This document shows positions 6,385-13,354 of a stretch of 16,276 bases of DNA, piece after piece. The DNA lies in assembly GCA_050184295.1 (NCBI GenBank), contig JBFXAM010000099.1:1-16276 (forward strand), in the 5' to 3' direction. The notes beneath the pieces are model-generated. The model was not told the origin of the DNA. It saw nothing but the letters and a program-made list of their open reading frames with translations, and did not search any database. A program made the position numbers and the translations under genes. The DNA is from JBFXAM01 sp050184295. Its GTDB lineage: Bacteria > Planctomycetota > Phycisphaerae > UBA1845 > Fen-1342. Within the stretch, counting starts at the first letter, position 1. Each line of letters starts with the position of its first letter.

Positions 6385-8094
6385 GTGAGTCTCCTGGGTC
6401 CCTCGTTCCAGATCGGCCGCAGCGCGCTGGCCGCCTACCAGGCGGCGATCGCGATCAGCGGCCAGAACATCGCCAACCTGGCGAACCCGGACTACACGCG
6501 CCAGAGCGGCCGGCTCGAAGCCCAGACCGGCGGACCGGTGCTCGGCGCCGTGACGCCGGGCGCCGGCGTCCGACTGACGCGCCTTCAGCGCCACGTCGAT
6601 GAGGCGCTCGAGGGGCAGTTGCGGCTGTCGGTCGCGAACCGCGCCAACGCCGACCTGACGCACCGCGCGCTGAGCCGGGTCGAAGCGATGTACAACGAGC
6701 TGAGCGACCAGGACCTCTCGACGCAGCTCAGCAACATGTTCGGCTCGTTCTCCGCGCTGCAAACCGATCCGCAGAGCAACAGCGACCGCAACATCACCGT
6801 CGCCAGCGCCGATGCCGCCGTCCGCACGATTCGCCGCCATCGCGACGGGCTGCTGCGCCAGATCGAGGATCTCAACGGTTCGGTCGAGGTCTCGGCGCGG
6901 CGGGCCGGTGGAATCGCCGACGAGATCGCCGCCCTCAATGAACTGATCGTCAATCAGGAGGCCCGCCAGCAAAGCGTGGCCAGCCCGCTCCGCGATCGTC
7001 GCGACACGCTGCTGCGCGAGCTGAGCGAGCTCACCGGCGTCGAGGTGCGCCACCAGGACAATGGTTCCGCGAATGTGTATCTCGGCGGCGAGCCGCTCGT
7101 CGAGTTCAGCCGCTCGCGCGGGCTGACGGTCGAACGGTCGGTGATCGACGGCGTCGAGCGCGCAGTCGTGCGCTTTGCCGACAACCACGCGCCCGTGACG
7201 CTCCGCGAGGGGCAACTCGCCGGCATCGTCATCGCCCGCGACGTGCACATTCGCGACCAGCTCACGCGGCTCGATACGCTCGCCCGCGGAATCATCTACG
7301 AAGTCAACCGCGTGCACTCGCAAGGCCGCGGCCTTGTCGGGTACAGCAGCACGACCGGCGAGTACGCCGCCGGCGATCCCGCCGCCGCGCTCAACACCGC
7401 GGCCGCCGGGCTGACCTACCCCGCGCAGAACGGCACATTCATCGTCCATGTCCGCGACACGGCGACCGGCACCACCATCACGCGGCAGATCGAGGTCGAT
7501 CTTGACGGACTCAATGGCGACGACACGTCGCTCCAGTCGCTGGCCGCGTCGCTCGGCGCCGTTCCCGGCCTGAGCGCGAGCGTGACGAGCGACAACCGCC
7601 TGCAACTCAGCGCCGCCGCCGGCAGCGAGTTCTGGTTCAGCGAGGATTCGTCGGGTGCGCTGGCGGCGCTGGGCGTCGGCTCGTTCTTCACTGGCGTCGA
7701 CGCCGCCACGATCGACGTCGCCGCCGCCGTCCGAAACGACCCGCGATTGATCGCGGCGTCGGCCACGGGACAGATCGCGGACGGCGAGAACGCCGGCCGG
7801 CTGGCGCAGGTCTGGCAGGCGGGCAGTGCGCTACTCGGCAGCCTGAGCGCCGAGGACTATCACGCCGCGATGACCAACGAGCTGGCGGTCACGACGGCCG
7901 CCGCCCAGACCCACCTGGAGGCGAGTGACGCGGTGTTCAGCGCGCTGTACGCCCAGCGTGAGGCGATCAGCGGCGTGAGCATCGACGAGGAAGCGATCAA
8001 CCTGACCAAGTTTGAACGCGCGTTCCAGGGAGCGACGCGCTACCTGGGCGTGCTCGACAACCTCTCGAACGAAGTGTTGGGTTTAGTGCGGTAG
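6385..8094 (+). CDS. flgK: Flagellar hook-filament junction protein FlgK (HAP1)
   Basis: First hook-associated protein, forming the ring between hook and filament after export with FlgN. At 569 residues it fits the family. The N-terminal D0 region carries SGQNIANLANPDYTRQSG. The C-terminus has the FlgK hallmark SIDEEAINLTKFERAFQGAT and ends in a helix with LDNLSNEVLGLV. Between them, about residues 350-435 (GTFIVHVRDT to ALGVGSFFTG) form a beta-rich module that also occurs in FlgL and, diverged, in the flagellins. The GTG at 6385 lies three bases after the flgN stop, with GGGG at 6375-6378 as a weak ribosome binding site, so coupling to flgN is likely. Confidence 0.94.
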   Translation: MSLLGPSFQIGRSALAAYQAAIAISGQNIANLANPDYTRQSGRLEAQTGGPVLGAVTPGAGVRLTRLQRHVDEALEGQLRLSVANRANADLTHRALSRVEAMYNELSDQDLSTQLSNMFGSFSALQTDPQSNSDRNITVASADAAVRTIRRHRDGLLRQIEDLNGSVEVSARRAGGIADEIAALNELIVNQEARQQSVASPLRDRRDTLLRELSELTGVEVRHQDNGSANVYLGGEPLVEFSRSRGLTVERSVIDGVERAVVRFADNHAPVTLREGQLAGIVIARDVHIRDQLTRLDTLARGIIYEVNRVHSQGRGLVGYSSTTGEYAAGDPAAALNTAAAGLTYPAQNGTFIVHVRDTATGTTITRQIEVDLDGLNGDDTSLQSLAASLGAVPGLSASVTSDNRLQLSAAAGSEFWFSEDSSGALAALGVGSFFTGVDAATIDVAAAVRNDPRLIAASATGQIADGENAGRLAQVWQAGSALLGSLSAEDYHAAMTNELAVTTAAAQTHLEASDAVFSALYAQREAISGVSIDEEAINLTKFERAFQGATRYLGVLDNLSNEVLGLVR

Positions 8095-8105
8095 GGGGGG
8101 CCCCG

Positions 8106-8177
8106 GAAGCGAGCAGGGAGCAACGGGGTTTACGGACAGCGGAACGAAGGGACAGAAGAACAGCGCGAAGCGAGCAG
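8106..8177 (+). repeat. Short direct repeat in a purine-rich leader
   Basis: GAAGCGAGCAG occurs at 8106-8116 and again at 8167-8177 in the 202-base flgK-flgL gap. The stretch between them is strongly A/G-rich and holds GGA trinucleotides at 8134, 8141 and 8150. No ORF, promoter or terminator is evident in it. It could be an unstructured mRNA leader, a protein-binding region or chance. Confidence 0.3.
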
Positions 8178-8239
8178 CAGCACCGCCTGATCGGTAGTCA
8201 GGGGGGACGCTGGTCGGTTCGGCCGGGAGATGGAGATCA

Positions 8240-8277
8240 CCGCCTGGAAGGCGGCTCTACGCGGGTGCGGCACCCGC
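8240..8277. repeat. Tandem hairpins just before flgL (REP-like)
   Basis: Two perfect hairpins stand seven bases apart. CCGCC (8240-8244) pairs with GGCGG (8250-8254) around TGGAA, and GCGGGTG (8261-8267) pairs with CACCCGC (8271-8277) around CGG. The joining text GGCGGCTCTACGCGGGTG resembles dispersed palindromic repeats that I recall from planctomycete and verrucomicrobial genomes, though that recollection is not checked. The second hairpin ends only two bases before the flgL ribosome binding site, so it may also affect translation. Confidence 0.45.
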
Positions 8278-8296
8278 TTGGGAAGTGAGCTTTCGA

Positions 8297-10216
8297 ATGT
8301 CGATTGCGTCGATCAACATCGCGCGCGTCAGCCAGAACCTGCGGGCGTTCAACCTGCTGGCGACGGTCCGCGGCAACCAGCTCGGGCTCTTCCGGGTCCA
8401 GAACCAGCTCGCGACCGGGCTGCGATTCGCCGCCCCGAGCGAGGCCCCGACCGACGCCGCCGACGCCGGCGTGTTCGATCGCAAGCTCGACACGCTCCGC
8501 GCGGTCGAACGCAATGTCCGCGACGCCAACACCGTGCTCAACGAAGCCGACGCCGCGATGGCCGACGGCATCACCATCGTCCGCGACGCGAACACGATCG
8601 CCATCCAGACCGCCGGCGACACGCTCTCCACCGACGAACGCCGCGCCCTGGCCAACACCATCGACGGCATCATCCAGCAGGCGATCGACCTCGGGAATCG
8701 CCGCTATCTCGACACGTACCTCTTCGGCGGGCGCTTCGCCGGCGATCTGCCGTTTGAGATGATCAACGAAGGCGTCCTGTTCCGCGGCGACGACGGCCAG
8801 GCGCGGACGATCGTCGACACCGATCTGTCGCAGGACTCGTTCACGATCTCCGGATCGGAATTCTTCGGCGCGTTCTCGACGCGCGTCCGTGGCATCGTCG
8901 ATCTCGATCCGGCGGTCACCACGACCACGCGCATCAGCGACCTGCGCGGCACGAGCGGCGAAGGTGTCCGACTGGGACAGATCACCGTCGCGGTCGGCGC
9001 CAGCCAGGCGACGATCGATCTCACCGGCGTCGCCACGGTCGGCGACCTGGTCGACAAGCTCAACGCCGAGATGCCCGATCCGCTCGAAGCGATCATCACG
9101 CCGACCAGCGTCGTGATCGGTCCGGTCGGCGGCGCCGGGCCGGTGGCGATCACCATCGCCGACGTCGGCGGCGGCCAGACCGCGCGCGATCTGGGCATCA
9201 CGACCAGCGGCGGCGGTATCGCGGGAAGCGGCGTCGATCTCGATCCCGTCCTTTCCCCGCGAAACAAGATCAGCGAACTGACGCGCGGCGCGGGTCTCAG
9301 CCTGGTCAACGACATCGTCATCCGCAACGGCAACCAATCGGCGACCGTCCGCCTTGCCGACGCCGGCACCGTCGAGGACGTCCTCAACCGCCTCAACGGG
9401 AGCAACGTCGGCGTCTGGGCGCGGATCGCGTCCGACGGCCGGACGATCGAAGTGCTCAACCGCGTCTCGGGCAGCGCGCTGTCGATCGAGGAGGCCGGCG
9501 GCGGCACCGCCACCGCACTGGGCATCCGTTCCATGACCGCGTCCACGCCGCTCAGCGAGCTCAACGAGGGTCGCGGCATCACGACCGCGGCCGGCGACGA
9601 TTTCCGCATCGTCACCGCGAGCGGTGCGAACATCGACGTCGACGTCGATGGCGCGGCGACGCTTCAGGACGTCGTCGATCGAATCAACGTCGCCGCCGGC
9701 GGCGCTGTGACGGCGGGGCTGCGGCCAAACGGCAACGGCCTGCTGCTCACGGACAACACGGCGGGCGGCGGAACGCTCCGGGTCGAGCGGCTCAATCTCT
9801 CCGCCGCCATCGACGGGCTGGGGCTCGATGTCGCGGCGACCGGAAACCAGATCGTCGGGCGGGACGTGAATCCGGTGCGAGCCCAGGGCGTCTTCACAGC
9901 GCTGCTGGATCTCCGCGACGGGCTGCGTCGCGACGACACGCGCGCGATCGGATTCGCCGCCGAATCGCTCCAGACCGCGCTCCGCACGATGGAGGAGACG
10001 CGCGGCGAACTCGCCGGAAAGGCGAAGGCCATGGCGGACCGCGGCTATCGGATCGAGGACGAAGTCACCGCGACGCGCATCCTGCTGAGCGATGTGCGCG
10101 ACGTCGACATGAGCGAGGCGATCGTCCGCTTCTCGCAGATTCAAACCGCGCTACAGGCGAATCTCAACACCGCCGCGCGCGTGCTCAATCTTTCGCTGCT
10201 GGATTATCTCCGGTAG
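8297..10216 (+). CDS. flgL: Flagellar hook-filament junction protein FlgL (HAP3), enlarged
   Basis: Second junction protein, which sits between FlgK and the filament; it is flagellin-like in its terminal helices. The N-terminal region (about residues 1-150) has LATGLRFAAPSEAPTDAADA, and the C-terminal region (about 525-639) ends in the usual VRFSQIQTALQANLNTAARV pattern. At 639 residues it is about twice the enterobacterial size. The extra length is mainly three tandem modules starting near residues 213 (RISDL), 325 (KISEL) and 419 (PLSEL), each ending in an LGI- or LGL-type motif; they resemble the flagellin/hook 'IN' motif. I chose ATG 8297 because GGGAAGTGAG (8280-8289) is well placed for it; GTG 8285 lies within that ribosome binding site. 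Confidence 0.92.
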   Translation: MSIASINIARVSQNLRAFNLLATVRGNQLGLFRVQNQLATGLRFAAPSEAPTDAADAGVFDRKLDTLRAVERNVRDANTVLNEADAAMADGITIVRDANTIAIQTAGDTLSTDERRALANTIDGIIQQAIDLGNRRYLDTYLFGGRFAGDLPFEMINEGVLFRGDDGQARTIVDTDLSQDSFTISGSEFFGAFSTRVRGIVDLDPAVTTTTRISDLRGTSGEGVRLGQITVAVGASQATIDLTGVATVGDLVDKLNAEMPDPLEAIITPTSVVIGPVGGAGPVAITIADVGGGQTARDLGITTSGGGIAGSGVDLDPVLSPRNKISELTRGAGLSLVNDIVIRNGNQSATVRLADAGTVEDVLNRLNGSNVGVWARIASDGRTIEVLNRVSGSALSIEEAGGGTATALGIRSMTASTPLSELNEGRGITTAAGDDFRIVTASGANIDVDVDGAATLQDVVDRINVAAGGAVTAGLRPNGNGLLLTDNTAGGGTLRVERLNLSAAIDGLGLDVAATGNQIVGRDVNPVRAQGVFTALLDLRDGLRRDDTRAIGFAAESLQTALRTMEETRGELAGKAKAMADRGYRIEDEVTATRILLSDVRDVDMSEAIVRFSQIQTALQANLNTAARVLNLSLLDYLR

Positions 10217-10220
10217 CGGG

Positions 10221-10240
10221 CGCGGTCCGGGTGGGCCGCG
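10221..10240 (+). terminator. Stem-loop directly after flgL, weak terminator candidate
   Basis: CGCGGTCC (10221-10228) pairs with GGGCCGCG (10233-10240), with one G-U pair, around a GGGT tetraloop, five bases after the flgL stop. No T-run follows. It could mark the end of the rod-to-junction operon or protect its mRNA 3' end. Confidence 0.35.
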
Positions 10241-10506
10241 GCATCGGTCTGAGAAGTTCGGGCGTCGGCGGGAGTCCGCAGCGACGCCCGCCGCGGGTCG
10301 CGCTCCATCCCCCGGAGTGCGGTCAGCGGAATCGTTCCGGGCGGCGCGCCAGGCCCGCTCGTCTGGAACGCGGCGATGGCCCGCAGGATGCGGGTCGGAC
10401 GGCCGGAGGCGCCGGTTGTCGTGACGTAGGCAGCAGCCCGACCAGTGGCGGTCGGGGCGTCGCGACGGACCATCGAGAGTTGGACGCGGCCTTGGGAGTC
10501 ACGACG
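10241..10506. other. Gap between flgL and fliW
   Basis: I see no convincing gene in this stretch. The frames open across it on either strand lack family resemblance and good ribosome binding sites. It contains a clean hairpin, CCCGACC (10437-10443) with GGTCGGG (10450-10456) around a six-base loop, about 50 bases before the fliW start. No sigma-70, sigma-28 or sigma-54 site is recognisable. It probably holds the fliW leader, and perhaps a promoter of unfamiliar type. Confidence 0.4.
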
Positions 10507-10956
10507 ATGCGCATCGACACGGTTCGGTTCGGTCCCCTGGAGGTGGACGAAGAGCGCCTGATCGAGTTCGCCGACGGGTTGCTGGGTTTCCCCGAGCATC
10601 ACCGCTTCGCGCTCATCCAGACGGCGCCGGACCCGGTCTTCTTCTGGCTTCAGTCGGCCGAAGACCCCGCGCTGGCCTTCGTCGTCTGCGACCCGCTCGG
10701 CTTCGTGCCGGACTATCAGATTCCGGTGCGCCAGGACGACGTTGACCAGCTCGCGATGCGCGATCTCGGCGATTGCCAGGTGCTCGTCATCGTGAACCGC
10801 GTCGACGAGTGGTTGACCGGGAACCTGCTGGGTCCGCTGGTGATCGGCGTGCAGAGTCGCCGCGGCAAGCAGATGGTGCTTTCCGACAAGCGCTACTCGA
10901 CCCGCCAGAAGCTGGTGCAGCGCACGCCGGTCGCGGCGATGTCCAAGACCGCGTAG
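10507..10956 (+). CDS. fliW: Flagellar assembly factor FliW
   Basis: Cytoplasmic protein that binds either flagellin or CsrA. When flagellin accumulates inside the cell it displaces CsrA from FliW, and CsrA then represses flagellin translation (established in Bacillus subtilis). The 149-residue product shows the family pattern: IEFADGLLGFPEH near the start, FFWLQSAEDPALAFVVCDP in the first half, and LTGNLLGPLVIG with a QMVLSDKRYSTR stretch near the end. ATG 10507 has GGGAG at 10494-10498. The frame stays open upstream to 10231, but conservation begins at this ATG. It lies immediately upstream of csrA and two flagellins, the expected regulatory neighbourhood. Confidence 0.95.
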   Translation: MRIDTVRFGPLEVDEERLIEFADGLLGFPEHHRFALIQTAPDPVFFWLQSAEDPALAFVVCDPLGFVPDYQIPVRQDDVDQLAMRDLGDCQVLVIVNRVDEWLTGNLLGPLVIGVQSRRGKQMVLSDKRYSTRQKLVQRTPVAAMSKTA

Positions 10957-10972
10957 CGCAAAGTCGGTCCCG

Positions 10973-10986
10973 GCACAGATTTGTGC
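10973..10986 (+). promoter_or_regulatory. Short stem-loop after fliW
   Basis: GCACA (10973-10977) and TGTGC (10982-10986) form a hairpin with loop GATT, 16 bases after the fliW stop and just upstream of the TATAAT box at 10998. It could be an operator for the csrA promoter or a weak 3' end of fliW mRNA. The stem is short. Confidence 0.3.
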
Positions 10987-10997
10987 ACGAGGGTGGT

Positions 10998-11003
10998 TAT
11001 AAT
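10998..11003 (+). promoter_or_regulatory. Sigma-70 type -10 box upstream of csrA
   Basis: A perfect TATAAT stands in otherwise very GC-rich DNA 168 bases before the csrA start. The 17-base-spaced -35 position reads ACAGAT and is a poor match, so activation or another contact would be needed. The expected start is near 11010, giving csrA a leader of about 160 bases. This would separate csrA, and perhaps flagellin 1, from control of the upstream operon. Confidence 0.45.
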
Positions 11004-11042
11004 GGGTTCCCGTTCGCTTCGACGTCGCTTTGAGCCGGTGCT

Positions 11043-11060
11043 GCGCAACCCAGGTTGCGC
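11043..11060 (+). promoter_or_regulatory. Perfect palindrome in the csrA leader
   Basis: GCGCAACCCAGGTTGCGC has 8-bp perfect arms (11043-11050 and 11053-11060) around CA. In RNA it would form a seven-base-pair stem with a CCAG loop, about 30 bases after the predicted transcription start. It may be a dimeric regulator's operator or a leader hairpin. A second small hairpin, GGGC-AAGC-GCCC, lies closer to csrA. Confidence 0.4.
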
Positions 11061-11156
11061 CGATCCGATGGCGCCTGCGGCCGTGCTCTGCGCCGCCGCT
11101 TCATGCGCCGCTGTCGGGCAAGCGCCCGGCGCTCCACGACGCATCGACACGATCCA

Positions 11157-11171
11157 GGAAGGAGCCGCGGA
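11157..11171 (+). promoter_or_regulatory. Cluster of GGA motifs at the csrA ribosome binding site
   Basis: GGA occurs at 11157-11159, 11161-11163 and 11169-11171, the last reaching into the ATG. AAGGA at 11159-11163 fits the CsrA core ANGGA, and GGATGT at the start codon matches the end of the SELEX-type consensus. Binding here would block ribosomes, so autorepression by CsrA is a reasonable inference. Confidence 0.45.
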
Positions 11172-11416
11172 TGTTGGTGCTGTCCAGACAACGAGACGAA
11201 TCGATCATGATCGGCGACAACGTGCAAATCACGGTCGTCGATATCCGGGGGGACAAGGTCCGGCTCGGGATCATCGCCCCGCCGGAGATTGCAGTCCATC
11301 GCAAGGAAGTCTACGAGGCGATCCAGCGCGAAAACCGCAAGGCCGCCTCGGTCAGTCCGGAGGATCTCGCCACGGCGGTCGTCCCGCCGCGCAACCCGCC
11401 GCGCAAAGGGGAGTAA
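11171..11416 (+). CDS. csrA: Translational regulator CsrA
   Basis: Small dimeric RNA-binding protein that binds GGA motifs in mRNA leaders and, next to fliW, is expected to repress flagellin translation. The 81-residue product begins MLVLSRQRDESIMIGD and has the conserved RNA-contact residues L4, R6 and R44. The helix after R44 (KEVYEAIQRENRKA) matches the region that FliW-responsive CsrA proteins use to bind FliW. A C-terminal tail rich in Pro, Ala and Arg (about residues 58-81) is longer than the 61-residue E. coli form and more like the Gram-positive and planctomycete type. ATG 11171 has AAGGAG at 11159-11164. The reading frame is open upstream to 11030, but the family begins here. Confidence 0.96.
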   Translation: MLVLSRQRDESIMIGDNVQITVVDIRGDKVRLGIIAPPEIAVHRKEVYEAIQRENRKAASVSPEDLATAVVPPRNPPRKGE

Positions 11417-11425
11417 GCACAGCTT

Positions 11426-11442
11426 CGCGCCGCGGGGGCGCG
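11426..11442 (+). terminator. Hairpin after csrA, possible weak terminator
   Basis: CGCGCC (11426-11431) and GGCGCG (11437-11442) form a perfect six-base-pair stem around GCGGG, ten bases after the csrA stop. No T-run follows. The rest of the 213-base csrA-flagellin leader has no recognisable promoter; it does contain a small AT-richer island with CGATTT at 11483. Confidence 0.3.
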
Positions 11443-11615
11443 CCGGTGGGTCGCGTGACACGCCGGGGGTTTCCATTCCATTCGATTTCGGAGTTTGCGC
11501 ACGCACGGCGTCGCAGCGGCTCGGGCCGCGGTGCGACGACGGCCGCCGCCTTCGCGCCGTGGGCGCGGGGCGAAGGTGCGTCCGCGTCCCAGAATCCGAA
11601 AGCCACGAACCGTTC

Positions 11616-11627
11616 ACGGAGGATGGC
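11616..11627 (+). promoter_or_regulatory. CsrA-type site over the flagellin 1 ribosome binding site
   Basis: ACGGAGGATGGC holds the flagellin 1 Shine-Dalgarno sequence GGAGG (11618-11622), an ANGGA core (11616-11620) and a second GGA (11621-11623) followed by TG, as in the CsrA consensus. A CsrA dimer bound here would prevent translation. This is the arrangement expected for the FliW-CsrA-flagellin switch. Confidence 0.5.
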
Positions 11628-11629
11628 CA

Positions 11630-13057
11630 ATGGCTCGCATTAACACGAACGTCAGCGCGTTGACCGCCCAGAGAAACCTGAACCAATCCTACCGCCTGCT
11701 CGGCGGGTCGCTTGAGCGACTCAGCACCGGGCTGCGCATCAACCGCGGGAAGGACGATCCCGCCGGGTTGATCGTGTCCGAGCGGTTGCGCGGCGAGGTT
11801 GCCGCCGTCCGCCAGGCGATCGACAACTCACAGCGCGCCAGCAACATCATTGCGACGACCGAAGGCGCATTGAATGAGGTCGCGGCGCTGCTCACGAGCA
11901 TCCAGGAGCTCGTCGTCGAGGCCGCCAACACCGGCGCGCTCTCCGAAGACGAGATCCGCGCCAACCAGCTCGAAATCGACTCCGCTGTCGCGAGCATCAC
12001 GCGCATCGCGAATTCCACGAACTTCGCCGGCCGAACCCTGCTCAACGGGTCGCTCGACTATCTGACGAGCGGCTTGAACGGCACGGTCGTCCAGGCCCTG
12101 AACATCCACGGCGCTCAGTTCGGCACGCAGCCGTTCATCCCGGTCGTGGTGAACGTGGTGACGTCGGCCCAGCCGGGGCTGCTCGAGTTCCGCTCCGGAA
12201 CCGTGGCCAGCTCCGTCACGATCGAGCTGGCCGGCAACAAGGGCGTCACGACGCTCTCGTTCGTCGCCAACACGCCCGCTTCCGCCGTCGTCCGCGCCAT
12301 CAACGCGGTCAGCGACGCGACCGGCGTCGCCGCCACGTTGTCCAGCAACGCCGCCGCCGGCTTCACGCTGCGCAGTCAGGCGCTTGGCAGCCGCCAGTTT
12401 GTCTCCGTCCAGGTGCTGCCCGGCGGCGGTTCGTTCCAGACCTACAACGATCTCGGCGTCATCGACCCGCGCGACGAGGGCCGCGACGCCGTCGCCACCA
12501 TCAACGGTGCGCAGTCCATCGGCGACGGCAATCGACTCCAGCTCCGCACCGCCACGCTGAATCTGGAGATGCTGCTCGCGTCCAGCTTCGGCGTTGGAAC
12601 GACGAGCTTCGCGATCACGGCCGGTGGTGCGCGCTTCCAGCTTGGGCCGGAGGTCAACTCCAATCTCCAGGTGGCGGTCGGCGTGCAGTCCGTCGCCGCT
12701 TCGCGATTGGGCAACGCCGATCTGGGCTTCCTCTCTCAAATCTCCACCGGCGAGGCCTTCTCGCTGGTGAGCGGCAACATGGCCCAGGCGTCGGAGATCA
12801 TTCGCGAAGCCAGCCGCCAGGTCGCCGTGATGCGCGGCCGCCTCGGGGCATTCGAGAAGAACACGCTCGACACGAACGTGAACCAGCTCCAGATCACGAT
12901 GGAGAACCTCACGTCGGCCGAGTCGTCGATCCGCGACGCCGACTTCGCGTACGAGACCTCGCGCCTCACGCGCAACCAGGTGCTCGTCAGCGCGGGTACG
13001 TCCGTGCTGGCGCTGGCGAACCAGACGCCGCAGAACGTCCTCCAGCTTCTGCAATAG
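11630..13057 (+). CDS. fliC: Flagellin 1 (filament subunit)
   Basis: Filament subunit of 475 residues. The N-terminal D0/D1 part (about 1-155) starts MARINTNVSALTAQRNLNQS and includes LSTGLRINRGKDDPAGLIVS. The C-terminal part (about 370-475) has RGRLGAFEKNTLDTNVNQLQ, the SSIRDADFAYETS motif and a final LALANQTPQNVLQLL. The central domain (about 160-365) contains a diverged copy of the IN-like module (about 194-262) and a second block with VATINGAQSIGDGNRLQL. No cysteine is present, as usual for flagellins. ATG 11630 has GGAGG at 11618-11622; the frame is open further upstream, but homology begins at this ATG. The 213-base leader and position after csrA suggest translational control. Confidence 0.95.
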   Translation: MARINTNVSALTAQRNLNQSYRLLGGSLERLSTGLRINRGKDDPAGLIVSERLRGEVAAVRQAIDNSQRASNIIATTEGALNEVAALLTSIQELVVEAANTGALSEDEIRANQLEIDSAVASITRIANSTNFAGRTLLNGSLDYLTSGLNGTVVQALNIHGAQFGTQPFIPVVVNVVTSAQPGLLEFRSGTVASSVTIELAGNKGVTTLSFVANTPASAVVRAINAVSDATGVAATLSSNAAAGFTLRSQALGSRQFVSVQVLPGGGSFQTYNDLGVIDPRDEGRDAVATINGAQSIGDGNRLQLRTATLNLEMLLASSFGVGTTSFAITAGGARFQLGPEVNSNLQVAVGVQSVAASRLGNADLGFLSQISTGEAFSLVSGNMAQASEIIREASRQVAVMRGRLGAFEKNTLDTNVNQLQITMENLTSAESSIRDADFAYETSRLTRNQVLVSAGTSVLALANQTPQNVLQLLQ

Positions 13058-13108
13058 CGTCGGGTTGCCCCGGCCGCGCGCGGTCTTGCGATCGGCGCGT
13101 TGAATTTC

Positions 13109-13145
13109 GGCGGGCGGTGGGCTGATAAAAGGCCTGCCGCCCGCC
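13109..13145 (+). terminator. Strong hairpin after flagellin 1
   Basis: A 14-base-pair stem (13109-13122 with 13132-13145, two G-U pairs, first nine pairs all G-C) encloses the loop TGATAAAAG, 51 bases after the flagellin 1 stop. Only a short pyrimidine run (CACCCTT) follows. It is a good terminator or mRNA 3' protector and would keep the two flagellins on separate transcripts. Confidence 0.55.
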
Positions 13146-13215
13146 CACCCTTGGTGACTTTCGTCACACAGCGCCCCACGTAGGCGCCTCGCACGATTTC
13201 CGCCACGCCCGCAGT

Positions 13216-13243
13216 TAAAGCGCGCCGTCGCCCAAGTCGATGC
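13216..13243 (+). promoter_or_regulatory. Sigma-28 (FliA) promoter candidate for flagellin 2
   Basis: TAAA at 13216-13219 is followed after 16 bases by GTCGATGC (13236-13243), which matches the FliA -10 element GCCGATAA at five of eight positions including the core CGAT. The usual TAAA-to-GCCGATAA spacing is 15. The predicted start is near 13251, leaving a leader of about 125 bases. No equally good site lies upstream of flagellin 1. Confidence 0.35.
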
Positions 13244-13354
13244 CGTCCCTGTCGCCGGTGATTGTTCGGCGGCTCGGACCGAACGCGGCGAGCCCGGACC
13301 CAGTCACCTCGGCGCGGCTCGTGTGACGGCCGCGCGCCGTTCCTAATCTGGTTC

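Noticed and set aside
8237..10144. Very long minus-strand open frame of about 635 codons antisense to flgL
   Set aside because: It mirrors the codon bias of the GC-rich flgL gene; the product is Arg/Asp-rich with no family features, and flgL on the + strand is certain.
10204..10602. Minus-strand frame across the flgL-fliW gap, 132 codons
   Set aside because: It overlaps both flgL and fliW ends, shows no domain or signal, and has no clear ribosome binding site.
10971..10986. Sigma-54-like GGCACA text before csrA
   Set aside because: The downstream GC is one base too far (GG-N11-GC) and the -12 half is not TTGC; it is better explained as a small hairpin next to TATAAT.
11483..11488. CGATTT as a sigma-28 -10 element before flagellin 1
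   Set aside because: No TAAA-like -35 element is found at the right distance; the expected position reads GCCG.
11828..13054. Minus-strand open frame of about 400 codons antisense to flagellin 1
   Set aside because: Low-complexity Arg/Asp/Gly composition and complete overlap with a certain flagellin gene.
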